NCBI RefSeq assembly: GCF_036417845.1
Contig: NC_089985.1
Location: forward strand, 31,826,583-31,890,582
Source: Apteryx mantelli
Taxonomy: Eukaryota; Chordata; Aves; Apterygiformes; Apterygidae
DNA: 64,000 nucleotides
Direction of reading: 5' to 3'
Shown here: positions 53,411-64,000 of the stretch, one piece after another
Position numbering within the stretch: the stretch's first letter is position 1
How the letters are laid out: each line of letters starts with the position of its first letter
The notes under the pieces: generated by a model
The model's input: only the letters and a program-made list of their open reading frames with translations
The model's database searches: none
Told to the model about the DNA's origin: nothing
Program-made: the position numbers and the translations under genes

Positions 53411-54944
53411 ATGAATGACAGTGCTCTTTGCATTGGAGGGGCGATGGAGGAGATGTAATATCCCAGGAAACTGCTGAGCAAATGCTCCCTCTATCAGCCT
53501 GCAAGTCACCAGTAGCGTCTTCTTTTCCTTGATGAATTCCGTTTTCTTGACACTGACTTTTGGGATTTAATTTGCCTTTGATTAAAAAAAAAAAGCGTTT
53601 ATCTGATGTTTCAACCTTGGGGGATAAAAGAGACTCACTTTGGTTTCTCTCTTCTGCTCTTGTCAGCTGGCTACCTCCCTTCTGCCGTGGCTGCAGATTT
53701 GCTTCCCTTAGAGAGCAATCCCTCTTGCAACTCCGCAGCAGAAGTGCCTCCGGAGCATGAGAGCGCACCCACCCCGGGGGGCATATTTTGGCCCATCTGC
53801 CCTATGACTAACTGCGACCTTGCTCAGCCATCCCAAAAAAGCAGGTGTGCAATGCAGCTCGAGGCAGGCTGGGACCCGCTGAGCTCTCCTGGATACGGGC
53901 TCTGCGAGGGCAGCACGAGATGTTCCTCGGTGGCGCTCCAGGTGCCCTGCAGAAAAGGGAGGAGGACAGAGAGGCCGAAGCACAGGAGATGGGATGATTT
54001 GCCTGAGCCATGGAGCGCTCAGGTCTCAGCAGCGCTGGCGATAGCTGCCGGCTGTCTCCCCCAGGCGCTTGCTGCAGCGGGTCGGTGCCAGGCGAGCAGC
54101 ACGGCTCACGCTGCTGGCATCACTCGCCTGCTGGTCACCTGACAGAAATGACCGCTTGCACGCGGGCTGCTTGGGGTCGCGGTGGCGGTGGGATCAGACC
54201 CTGCACCGCTGCTCTGCTCGACACCGGGGGACGCTCAGCCGGTGCCGGCAGCCCGGGCTGGGACGCGCAGCCCGACCGCTGAGCTCACGCCTCTCCCAGA
54301 GCTCACACCTCCTTTCCTCCTACCTATGCCCTTTCTTCCCCCGGCCCTTTCGCTGCCACTGTTTTCCACTCACTTGTTTTCTATTATCTACTTCTTTTTA
54401 CTAAATTAGCAAAATCAACTCTGTCTTCTCTGGCCTGCTCTGTGCGTTGGCCGCCAGCCAGAAACGAAAGGACAGGAGCTAAATAAAGCCACAGCAAAAG
54501 GGAGCGTGGCACGGCCAGAAGCCAATGCTGTGATTTCTGAACACAAAACTTTCTTCCGAAATTATCACAGGAAGCCCTCAGCTCTCTTCATTCCCTGTAC
54601 CCGCCTGGGCTATGCGCTAGGCAGGCTTTGCAAGGGGGGTTTTGTCCCCCCTGCGAACGGCTCAGAGCAACTACCCCCTTAGCAAGTCCGAGCCTCTGTA
54701 CACTCCACACGGATACGCTGAGCTGCTGTCTAGTACCTACGGGGAACATTTTTCGTCGCTTCACAACAGAGCGGCAGTGCACCAGCGGGACGTTAAGAAG
54801 CGCGCGGTCGATATTTTTGTTCCCTTCTCCAGGGTGGGAGGGCGGCAGTGTCACCGCAGAGATGTTGTCGCACCGGTGCAGCCACTTCTCTCGCTCCCAG
54901 CAGCCCCTTCCGTGCTGCGAGGAGCCAAAGGTGCCCTGGTCGCG

Positions 54945-55240
54945 TGTTAATCATAATCCTAATGAATAGCTCCGAGATCAGCTAAAGTAATAGCAGCGAC
55001 CTGCAGGGGGGCTCCTCGGCACAGGTTTATCCCCGCACTTACAACCCCCTGCGGGGAACGCCAGGCCAGTGCTCTCCTTGGCCCCCAGCTGTTGAAAATA
55101 CACTGTACCATAAATATATGCTTAATTAAAGCAGAGGGACCAGTAACCTTGACAACTGAGAGCCGCTATCTATAAGCCAGCTGAGACGGATATTAGCTTC
55201 GGAGTCTCCCGAGGGAGACCGGAGAAGGGACGTGAGTCAG
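54945..55240. promoter_or_regulatory. Candidate conserved non-coding element, AT-rich island with homeobox-type sites
   Basis: In GC-rich surroundings, 54945-54967 carries three TAAT cores close together. The stretch 55106-55131 includes CATAAATATATGC and the palindrome TTAATTAA (55122-55129), followed by a GATA-like CTATCTATAA and an exact AP-1 site TGAGTCA (55233-55239). There is no open frame of note. The composition and motif density resemble a developmental enhancer. This is inference. Confidence 0.3.
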
Positions 55241-56569
55241 AAGCTCATGGGCGTTAGACACGCATGTGAACCCTGCTCCAAGCCAGCTGTGCCGACATCC
55301 CCCAAGCGTTCGTGTCCCCCCCCCAGGGACACGTGCCCGGGAGGACTGGAAATGCCCTGTTCTCTCGCTGATGAGAGGCGGCAGCATCCCAGACATCCCG
55401 AGGCGCCAGGCTGGGTGCTGCACGCTGCTGTGCCGACAGCACCAGCCTGTCTGTCTTGGAGGAGATTTTGCTCCACTGCGTAGCTCCGCGGGGTCTATGG
55501 GGAGCATAAGGCTCTTACAACTTCCAAACAAGTTGTAAATATGCTTAAAATAATTCCCTGAAGAAACAGGAAATTTGTAAAAGTCCGGTTACTTCTGCTT
55601 GAATGGGAAAAAGGCACTGCCACAGTTTGGGTGGCAGCAAGCAGCAAGCAGCGGGAAACACATTTCCAAGGAGGAGGTGAGATTCAACAGATTTTTTTCA
55701 AAGAGCTGATAAAAGACTGTGATTAGTTCTGCATCGGTACAGGCTGATCAAACCTGTTTTCTGCTGCTTGTGTCAGAACTCGGGGTGGGAGCTACCGAGG
55801 AGCTGCCCCGTGTTAAAGAAGGAAGGCACGACCTCGTGGGGCACAAAAATACCTATTTTCGCCTTCCTCCTCTGGCCCGTGCTGCTGCGGTATCAGGACG
55901 GAGGAAGGGACACACGGTCCCAGCTCTGCCAGAGCAGCCAGAAGGAGGATCAGTGGGGACGGTGCCTTGGGCTGGGGTTCCGCGGGTGCCTCCTCAGCCC
56001 CTCAGTGGGGCCGGGGCTGGGCTCGGAGGGGAAGCAGTGCAGCCAAGGGGTTTGCAAGGGGATTTTTGGTCCTTCCTGAGAACAGCCTGAGGCATGGGGT
56101 GCCTTGGCCCAGCCCTGCCAGCTTCCTAATGGGTTTCTTCTTTGGAAATACCAACCAGAAGAGAGCGGTCAGGTTTTCTGAAGGATGGAGAGGCTGGTGT
56201 AGGGGCTGTCTGGGTTTGCAGCCAGGCCGGACTTTCCCTCACCCGGGAACCATCTCCTGGGGAAACGGCTCGGCCCTCGCAGTGCCTGCGCAGGGCTGGC
56301 CAGCCCCGCGGGAGCTTGGCTCAGGCCCAGGGCAAGGCGGCGCCCCTGGGTCCACGGCGAGATGCCCTAAGAGACCAGTTGCGGGGTCTCGAGTGCCTGG
56401 CAGTGTGGGGCGACCCAGGGCGATGCCCCACGGCGGGCCTTGCCGCCCGGCCCCATCCCTGTAAGGGGGGCTGTGTGCAGACACGCTGCAGGCTGGGGGG
56501 GCTGGAGGGGCAGAGCCGGGGGGTCCAGCGGGGTTTGCTGGGGGTGCCAGCTGCCTCGGGGGGGCAGGA

Positions 56570-56905
56570 CCAGAGTGTGTGCAGGGCTGGATCAGGGGCG
56601 TACGGGACAGGACTGGGGGCACTGGGGGGTGCGGGACAGGACTGGGGATGCCAGAGGCAGTGAGGGACGAGACCAGGGGGGCTGGGGGTGGTGAGGGACT
56701 GGACATGGGGTGTCCGGGACCAGACTAGGGGTGCTGCAGACAGTGCGGGACTGGAGCAGGGGTGCCGGGGCCAGACCCGGGGTGCCCGGGACAGTGACGG
56801 ATCGGACAGTGGATGTCAGACGTGGAGCAGGACCGGCCCGGGGGTGCCCGGGACGATGCGGGGCCGGACCCAGGGAGCTCAGCACCGGCCGGGGGTGCCC
56901 GGGGC
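56570..56905. repeat. Degenerate GC-rich minisatellite next to the 57-kb promoter
   Basis: Related units of roughly 28-32 bases recur, each containing a version of GTGCGGGACAGGACTGG followed by GGGGTGCC. Examples start near 56628, 56659, 56691, 56740 and 56833. Units have diverged by substitution and small length changes. The plus strand is strongly purine-rich. The array runs into the CpG island and explains the long frames on both strands here. Confidence 0.7.
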
Positions 56906-57660
56906 GGGGCGGGCCGGGAGCGGGGGTGCGGGGGCAGGACCGGAGGGGGGTGCCGGGGGGGGGGAGAGGGGGCAGCGGACCCGCCCCGCGCGGCGGCCGC
57001 CCCGCCCCGCCCCGCCCCGGCCGCGGTCCCGCCCCGCTCCCGTCGCGGCCCCGCCGGCGGAGGCAGCGCGGATCGGCCCAGCATGGAGGGGACGCGGCGC
57101 GCCCTGCTCCGCCTCGCCGCCGCCTGCTGCCTGCTCTGCGCCCTGCCAGGTACCGGGGCGGCCGCGGTGCCCTGCCCGGGGGGGTCTCCGGGAGGGGGGC
57201 GCCCGGCCGGGACGAGCCGTCGGGGGCGGCCGCGGGGCCGCTCCTCCGCTTCTCGCCCCCAAACCCCCGCGCTGGAGGGGGGCGGCTCTTGGGGAGTCTC
57301 CCCCCCCCCCCGCCCCGGCAGCCCTCCGCGGCGCCCAAAACCTCCCGGGAGCAAGCGCCGCGCGGGCCGCGGTGCGCCCCGTCTGCGAGCGCCCGCCCGC
57401 CGGGCCCGAAGCTTGGCCGTAGCGCGGCGGCCGCCGGGCCCCGCTCGCTGCGGGGAGGCTCCCCGGGGGCGGCCGCTGCGGCCCGGCCGAGCACCGGGCT
57501 CCGCCGGGGCAGCGCCGACGCCGCCCGCCGCGGCCTTGCCCATAGAAGGCGTCTTCAGGCTCCGCTCGCCCCGCTGCTGGCCGAGCCCCGGGCTCCCGGC
57601 CCCCTTCCCGCGGGCGTCGCCGCGGGTGGCCGCTCGAGGGGACGAGCTCTAGCTGCCGCT
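56880..57660. promoter_or_regulatory. CpG island and GC-box promoter of the 57-kb gene
   Basis: Tandem CCGCCCCG/CCCCGCCCC boxes at 56981-57019, and more around 57029-57035, are Sp1/KLF-type sites directly upstream of the start codon at 57083. No TATA box is present. CpG density stays very high through the first exon and about 500 bases into the intron. The promoter faces right. Confidence 0.75.
57083..57149 (+). CDS. First coding exon of an unidentified secreted or membrane protein (signal peptide)
   Basis: The ATG in CCAGCATGG (C at -3, G at +4) opens a 22-codon frame, MEGTRRALLRLAAACCLLCA followed by LP, plus one base before the donor CAG|GTACCG. The layout is a textbook signal peptide: basic n-region (TRR), hydrophobic core (residues 7-20) and a small-residue end. 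A signal-peptide exon ending in phase 1 is common in genes for receptors, immunoglobulin-type and other extracellular proteins (general knowledge). I do not recognise the protein. Plausible acceptors at 57950, 58188, 58496 and 58951 do not give a recognisable continuation, so exon 2 may lie beyond the window. Confidence 0.6.
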
Positions 57661-59929
57661 TCGTCAGATGGGAGGCCCGGCCGGCCCGGGGCGCAGAGGC
57701 GCTCGTCCCCCGGCTCGTTCCCGCGCCCCTTGGATGCGCGTGAATCCTCCCCGGCTCCCGCTCTGCAGCTCCCCGGTGGTCACGGGCATCCCCAGGGCGA
57801 AGCGCCGGCCCACGCTCTGCCGGCTCCCTGCCCGCGAGCACGGGGCGTGCGTCCCGCCATGCATCTCCCAAAACTGCGGGAGAGGTGTCTGGGACGAGCA
57901 GGGCCCAGACCCCGTGTCCCAGAGGCTGCTCCCAGTCTGTATTTCGGCAGGTCCGGCTTGGCTCTGCGGGCAGCGCGTTCCCAGGCAGGGAGATGCAGTT
58001 TGCGCCATCGCGCTGGCGGCCCGTCCACCGACACCTCGCACTGACAGCCCATCTGCCAACACCTCGCCTGCTCCCAGGCATGCTGTAGGGCCTGAGGCGC
58101 GAGGGTGACCACCATCCTCCGTCACCCTGGGAGTCACGAGCTGATATTTAGGGATTTGGGAAGCAAATGTGTTCCTCTTGCTTTGCAGCTGAGAAAACCC
58201 CCATGGCAGGTCATAGCGCGGCACCAGTAGCAGTAAGGAACGGAGGGGTGACGCATGGAAACTGTCCCTCGTAGCTGCCTGGGCTGGCAAAACCCCAGCG
58301 TAGGCGCGTTTGTACAGGCGCGCGGCGCCAAGCGGAGCAGCAAGAGCAGGCGCTCGGGCTGAGGTTTCGTGTGCTGGATGCGGTTTGGCCGGGTTTGAGG
58401 TTTGAGGAAACAGCCGTGGGGCAGCCCCGTTTTACGTGAGCAAAGCCCTGGGTAACGCCTGCGCTCGCTGCACACGGGCAGCTGTGCTCTCCTGCAGTGC
58501 CGGGTGCGGGGAGGCTACTAACCGCTGGCAGAGGGTGGTTTGCAGCGTACAACTCGGGATTTCCATCAGCTGAGAAGCAGCAGGAGTCGAGGGCTGCTGC
58601 TGGCCAGGGAGCACCCGTGTCTTGGGGTATTTCCTGCCCCTTTTCCCCACGCTGTTGGGCCCCAGCACGGCAGGGTACCCCAGGGGAGCTGGCGTCCTCC
58701 GCTGGCTCGTAGGAGCCCTCCTGCTGCAGAGTCTGATGCTCAGGCTGCCAGGAGATGCCAAAACTAAAGTTGTGCTGGACTTTACCTGGGATCTTTCAAG
58801 CTTAGTGTCCCCATCTCAACTTCCCTCGGTGGCCTCAGGAAAGGGCACCTGCACAGTTTGCCTTCCCTTGTCCTCGTGGCTGTTGCATCTGCTGCTGGGT
58901 AATCACAGCCAGAGGTGAGAAAGCACATTTCTACATGTTTTGTGAAAACAGGTGGCCGGGAAGAGATGCTGCCAATAAAGAAGCTCCAAGTGGTGAGCAC
59001 AACCCTTAATGAGACACTTGAGAATCCAGGCAGGGCAATGACAGTGTGCAGGGAAGACTTTGCTTGGAGATTGGGCCCAAAGTCAACGGCCCCCAGCCAA
59101 ACTGGGCTCCTCACCAACAGCTCCCAGCACCGCAGGCTGGTTTCTGCCCTGCTCCCAGCACTGATCCCCTTCAGACCCCTCTGTCCAGCAGCGCCTGGCC
59201 CTGCTCCCCATCCGGGTTTGCTGCAGACAGGCACCAGGGTCAGTCCAGGATAGGGGGAAGCCACAGAAATCTCAATCTCTCTGCTTGTCCAGGGCCTGAT
59301 TTTTTTAATTATCCCCCTAACCCAAGATGACCCCCTGCCCCCAGCTCAGCTCTGCCTGCAGCGGGGCTTCCCGAGGCTCTGTGTCAGGGGGATTCTCATT
59401 GAAAGGGTTGGGTTCATATGTGCCTTTCCCCCAGAGGGTACTGCTGGGTCCCCTAGGCCACCAGCATCCCTAAACCGATAGGGACGCAGTGTTTCTAGAC
59501 TTCTGCTTCTCCATCAGACTTGGCTGACATAAGCCAATGGGCTGAGGAGCTTCTTGAGGAACATGCACGCTCTTCTTTCTTTGGAAACTGAGCTAATTTT
59601 CCTACAGACCCCTTGAACCCTGGTGATAGTATTCAGGCCAGCTCTTCCCCAAAAGCTGAATCTTCCAGGAGGTCCCATAGCTGAAGGCAGCTCAGAGCTG
59701 ATGCTGCGGGCGCTGCAGTAAAGCTGGGGCTGCTGCCCGGGGTGCAGGTGAGCTGAAAGCTGGACTTTGCAGGGAGCAGCCCCCCCATTTTAGGCTGGGA
59801 GCACGGGGTCCCTGCAGACCAGCCTGGAGGAGACTAAACCACTTGCTAAAGCACAGCCCGTTTGCAAATCATTTCTGAGCAGCTGAGGACCCCCCTCCCA
59901 CAACACCCCAGTAGTTCCCATGTGCAGCC

Positions 59930-60370
59930 CAGTACGCGGGTGCTGGGGAGCCTGGCCCTGCCCCGGCGCCGGGAGCGGAGCCGGGGACCTGCTTTGCACA
60001 GGGGCCGGCCGCACCGCTGAGCCCCCGCGCTCAGCCCAACCCGGCCTCTCAATGCAGCCTTTCTTCGCCGCCTGCGGAAATCCACTTCCTCCAGCAGCAT
60101 CAGCCTTAAAACTAAAGCCCCAGAGTAATTTTGGGCTGGGCGTTTTGCTGCCTGCGCCTCCCCGAGCGGAGGCGACGACGCGGGGCTGGGAGCGGCGCGA
60201 GCGCATAAAGCCCCGTCTGTCGGCGCCCAGGGCCGCGCGCACAGGCGAGCAGTGTCCTGCGGCCGCGGGGGCACCGGCACCGCCTCACCGCCGCGGCGGC
60301 CCGGCTGGTGTCTGACGGCCCCGCTCGGGCCGCGTCCCCGGCGGCAACGCTGGTCTTGTCCGGCTGCTCC
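59930..60370. promoter_or_regulatory. Third CpG-rich patch, possible alternative promoter
   Basis: The stretch is rich in CpG, with a TATA-like CATAAAG at 60204-60210 in CGAGCGCATAAAGCCCC. An initiator-like stretch could lie about 30 bases downstream. A donor-like CCCAG|GTGCTC occurs near 60386. No coding start is evident, so this is a candidate only. Confidence 0.3.
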
Positions 60371-62309
60371 TCCCTGCTGCTCCCAGGTGCTCATGCTTGG
60401 CTTGCACGGAGCAATAGCAAGCCCTCGTTCTCTGCGCTCCGGTTGCGTTGTTTTGGTCTCCCAAAGCTACTTTCCATGCGGGAAACGGGTCCAGGTCTTG
60501 CTTTGGCTCTTCCCTCTGCGGGGAGGGACGTCACCCCCCCTCTCAACAGGGACGCAGAGCTGCCGCCCAGTGCGGATGTCACGGGCACAGCTGGACTCTC
60601 CTCCCAGCCCCGGTGAGCCGCTCTCTTCCTTCAGCTCCCTTGGCCCCATCCCTCTGGATGGAGAGGAGGAGCTGCTCAGGAGGGGGCTGCCCTGGAGCCC
60701 CACAGCCTGCAAGTCACCAGTGCCTGTGACCAGGAGGGGCTGCTGGGGACAGGGGGGGCTCACAGTGTCCAGGCTCCCCCCAGGTTGCTCCATGCTGGAG
60801 ATGGCATTCAGAGGGCTAGGAGCCCTGCTGGCATGGGGCTGCTATTAAGGCAACTGGCTAATTAATTTTCTCCTAACGATGTGAGTGCTTCCTCCGCTGC
60901 AGCTGTGCCCGCCGAGGTAATCAAGGCCAGGGCTGGCTGACGCCGGCTCTCCCCGCTGTTGTTGTGTTTACGGGAGTTGCAAAGCCCTGGCGAAGGGCCG
61001 GCTTCCCGGCCCTCCGGTGCTCCCGGCAGCCTCGGGGCGAAGCCTCCCCATCCCAGCTCAATCCCCCCACCGAGGCGCAAGGCGCCTGCGTGCACACCGC
61101 TGCATGCTTTGGGCATGTCTGCGCTGTTTTATGGCTTTTCCTGGTACAGAAAAGCCCGTGCGGGGGATTTACGGCACCGTTTCCAGGGCTGCTCGTCTCT
61201 GCTTGCACAGCCCTCGCTTGGCTGCGCCCCCGCGGCTGGCGGTCCCTGTGCCACCGGCAGTGCCACCGGCCGAGGCGGTGGCTTTGGCACCCTCCTGGCT
61301 CCCCTTTTCGCTCTGTGGGGCGTCATGCCTGAGGCCTGGCACCCACAGCAGCCCCGGGGAGGCCACCTCCGCCGGGCGCGGGGCCGTCCCTCCGCAGAGC
61401 CCCCTGTCTAATCCGAGCCGAGTCTCGTGCTCGGCTCGTGGCCACCTGCCGATGGGGCTGCAGGGAGCTTCCCGGTCGGGAGCCCGGCTTTCTGTTCCTG
61501 TCCCGCGCAGCCCTCGCTTTGCAACGCGCCTGGCCGGTTTCCAGGGCCGCGCTGGGTGCTCGGCACCTCTGGTTTCGCGGCGTGCGCAGCGGGGCACAGC
61601 CCGGGACGCCCGGGGGACGCGGGAGGCCCTGAGCGCTCCCAGAGACTGCTGCAGAGACCCACGTCTCTTGCTAACGCTGCCTGGTTCGTTAGGGCTTTGC
61701 CTGGCTCGCTGGCCTGCTCTTAATCGCCTTAAACCTTTGCTCGAACGCCGATGGGATGCAGGGGCTGGCTGCTACCCCCGGGCCCTGCAGCTGCCGTGTT
61801 TTCCCCGAGGACTGGGTAACCCGGCCGCTTGCTCGCGCAGGTTGGGAGTCTCCACTGTGGTCCCCACACGGGTGGTGGGGACTGAGCTGTCCCTGCGCCC
61901 CACGCCTGGGCTTCTTGCAGCAGACAGAGCCCATTCGGGCTCTCTGCCGTGCCGGGGACGGGGATGGTGGCGGCATCGGCCCCTCTCGCGGCAGGGAGCC
62001 CGCAGCAAAGCGCAGCCCAGCGGGATCCTGCCTCCAGCCAGGTATCAACCCGGGACTGGGCTCACCAAGCGGTGGCCCCGTCACGCCGGATCTGCGTCCC
62101 TGCATCCCACTTAGCCACACAGGCAGGGACGTTCGCTCCGTGGCATCCCTGGGAGCATCTGGCAGCTACCCAAAGGGCTCCAGGAGCCTCGTCTGCCCCT
62201 TGGGGCTTTTCGCCTCTGGGCGAAGGAGAAAACGGCAGCAGGCTGGGCTGGCGTCGAATCAGCTCTGCTTTTAAGGGAAATGAAGAGCCTGCGTTTGAAA
62301 TCCCACCGC

Positions 62310-62660
62310 GTGGTCTTATTTGCATTTATACTTAAGCTCTTTTTCCTTGAAGAGGTTGTTTTAATTACTGTTAGTTGGTAACCATAAAAACGTAATAACT
62401 GGCGACAAAAGATAATTTCTGCAGTTAATGGAGTGCTTTGCTAAGGAAGAGGATATAATTGCTTAAATACATATAGGTTACAGCTTATGCTCTTGCTCTT
62501 TAAACACTGTATGAATTTTGCATTCGCCTAGATCGTTTGTGACTTTTTACACTTAAACGGAAATGGGATTCAGTAAGTGCACAAAAATAGCATTTTAGAG
62601 GGCTTTGCTTGCCTTTTTGAACGTATCAGAGTCGTGGTTTGAAACGCGTTCTGTACGAAG
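62310..62660. promoter_or_regulatory. Candidate conserved non-coding element with octamer motif
   Basis: An AT-rich block of about 350 bases sits sharply within GC-rich DNA. It holds an exact octamer ATTTGCAT (POU-factor site, about 62319-62326), TTTTAATTACTG (homeobox-type site), CTTTGCTAAGG and several TTTAAAC/TAAAC stretches. There is no long open frame. Such composition contrast with dense homeodomain/POU motifs is typical of deeply conserved enhancers, but conservation cannot be tested here. Confidence 0.35.
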
Positions 62661-64000
62661 CCGATGTAAGTGAAGCGCTAGCTACAGAGAGTGGCAGCCT
62701 GCATGGGCAGACACGTTCGTACGAGGCGCTCCTGCTCTCACGCGTCACTTTTTCTGGAACCCTGGGCCGACTTTCCCATCTCTCCGCGCCCAGCTCCGGA
62801 GGTCTCCATGCACCTCTTTCAGCAGCAACTGCCACCTCCAGCCCGACGCTCTGCTCTCCCTTGAGCCGGCTGCTCCAGCCGGGGCCCCGCTCCGTCTTGC
62901 TGCCCTGTTTTCTCCGGGGAAACACCTGGACCATGGGGGGTCTGCTGTGGCAGAGGGTGAGACCAGGCTGGGTGGAGGAGGACCCCCCAGCTGAGGTTTC
63001 ATTGCACCCGGCCAAGGCGGCGTGGAGAGGGTGGCCAGGGACGCAGCACGCAGGCTGTGGGGAGAGGGGACGCCAAAGATGTTTGTCAGGCTGCGTCTTT
63101 CTCCGCAAAACACGCCGTGGCTCTGCCTCCGTTCGTGCAAACCTTCCTCGGCCCCTCGCTTGGCCCCAGCCCTGACGCTCGGGCAGGGAGCACCAAGTGG
63201 GACGAGCCCCATCTCCTGCAGCGCCGGCTTCCTTCGCCCCTCTCTCTTACAGCATCCTTATTCCGTGTCCACCCCAGAGCCGGTGGGAGCTCAGGCGCAG
63301 AGGTCCATCAGCGCTGTCGGCTGTGCCGGGAGGGGACTGAAGCCGTGGGCTGATGTCAGAGCCCTGCCTTCCCTCCCGGAGCGGGGAGCGCTTCCCACCC
63401 GTTCCCACCAGGAACCCAAACTCTGCTGGGGCCGCTCTTTTCCTTGACCCCTCCATTTCCCAGGCAAAGGTCACTGCAGCCAGCGCTGTCTGATGAGCTC
63501 TGCCGCTCCGAACCCCCCAGCCCTGCTCTAACGTGGCCTGGGACTGCCGGTTCCCACCACGGCCAGGCTGAGCCCAGCGGGGAGCAGGGCCCACGGGCGC
63601 GGGAGAGGGGCCGGAGCCGGGGGCCGGCCGCCTCGATGTTCGGCATAACTGCTATATCGGAGCCCTCGCTCTGAGCCGGTCCGGCTTATCCACTTGGATT
63701 ACGGTCATCGTTGCTTTTCCATGGTGTAAGGGTGACAGGCTTCGCCGGCCGTCTCATCTCGGCGTGCTGCAGCTTTTGTGCCCGGAGGGCCCCAGGGAAG
63801 GCGGAGGTAGATGGGCTGCACCAACTCCGTCCCTCTCCGCCTGAGACTGGCGGGGCCCGTTCCCAGCTGGAGTCATGTCTGCGGGTGCCCGTCGGGGCGA
63901 TGCCCGAGGCAGCACAGCCAGAGCCTCGCTGGTGTCCGCTGCTGGGAGCAGAGCTCCTCCAGCAAGATGCGTCCTCCAGCATGACAAGCTCTGACCTGCA

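Larger units (their letters stand above)
47631..56560. other. Intergenic region between TESK2 and the 57-kb gene
   Basis: The DNA is AT-rich to about 50.7 kb and then turns GC-rich. It includes a G12 run at 48415-48426. Many overlapping frames on both strands after 50.9 kb have no protein-like features that I recognise. An 89-codon lysine/arginine-rich minus frame (47862-48131) and a 76-codon plus frame (51351-51581) are the most protein-like, but remain unassigned. Candidate regulatory clusters are listed separately. Confidence 0.6.
57150..64000 (+). other. Probable first intron of the 57-kb gene (partial)
   Basis: This is GC-rich DNA with many CpGs and dense overlapping frames (for example 61017-62114, which lacks an ATG start and has no family features). 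No exon can be supported. It contains a CpG-rich patch at about 59930-60370 with a TATA-like CATAAAG and an AT-rich regulatory-looking block at 62310-62660. It could also include the start of another gene. Confidence 0.4.

Noticed and set aside
53606..54142. 178-codon plus frame with a hydrophobic start
   Set aside because: The frame does not begin with ATG, later residues are unstructured low-complexity, and no splice or promoter context supports it.
56592..58081. 300- to 444-codon frames on both strands around 57 kb
   Set aside because: They arise from the minisatellite and CpG island, lack family features, and conflict with the signal-peptide exon and its donor.
61017..62114. 365-codon plus-strand frame
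   Set aside because: It lacks an ATG start, has compositionally biased content and no recognisable domain, so it is likely chance in GC-rich DNA.
1..64000. CRISPR arrays, bacterial operons, rRNA or tRNA genes
   Set aside because: None are seen. The tandem arrays present are microsatellites or a minisatellite, and the genome is clearly vertebrate.

Overview
The window looks like vertebrate nuclear DNA, most probably from a bird. The evidence is large AT-rich introns, CpG-island promoters, a low repeat load, a CR1 LINE 3' end of the avian type (about 7055-7101), and three exons whose translations closely match the N-terminal half of the vertebrate dual-specificity kinase TESK2. There is no sign of bacterial, viral or plasmid gene organisation. 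Nearly all long open frames in the GC-rich right third look like chance frames.

Layout. Positions 1 to about 46,750 hold the 5' half of TESK2 on the minus strand. Exon 1 is untranslated (donor at 46515/46516) and sits in a CpG island. Exon 2 is 38292-38595, with the start codon at 38513-38511. Exon 3 is 19826-19947 and exon 4 is 10164-10212. Together they encode residues 1-131: the N-terminal extension, the glycine-rich ATP loop, the catalytic lysine and the alpha-C glutamate. The catalytic loop and everything after it were not found in 1-10163, so the gene probably continues past the left edge. The introns hold an old MIR/CORE-SINE relic, a CR1 tail, a small terminal-inverted-repeat element next to exon 4, microsatellites and a few unexplained open frames.

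Positions 46.05-47.63 kb are a bidirectional CpG-island promoter with four CCAAT/ATTGG boxes and a CACGTG E-box. It serves TESK2 leftwards and probably a short divergent transcript rightwards. That transcript has a 95-codon frame ending just before two overlapping AATAAA signals.

Positions 47.6-56.5 kb are intergenic. The DNA is AT-rich to about 50.7 kb and GC-rich afterwards. I see no convincing exons, but there are candidate enhancer-like clusters at about 53.3, 54.9 and 55.1-55.24 kb. A degenerate GC-rich tandem repeat (about 56.57-56.9 kb) leads into a second CpG-island promoter with tandem Sp1-type GC boxes. It precedes the first coding exon of a plus-strand gene (57083-57149) encoding a signal peptide and ending in a phase-1 donor. 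I could not identify this gene or its second exon. The remaining DNA to 64,000 is treated as probable first intron with a further CpG-rich patch (about 59.93-60.37 kb) and an AT-rich, octamer-containing block (62.31-62.66 kb) that stands out as a possible conserved regulatory element.
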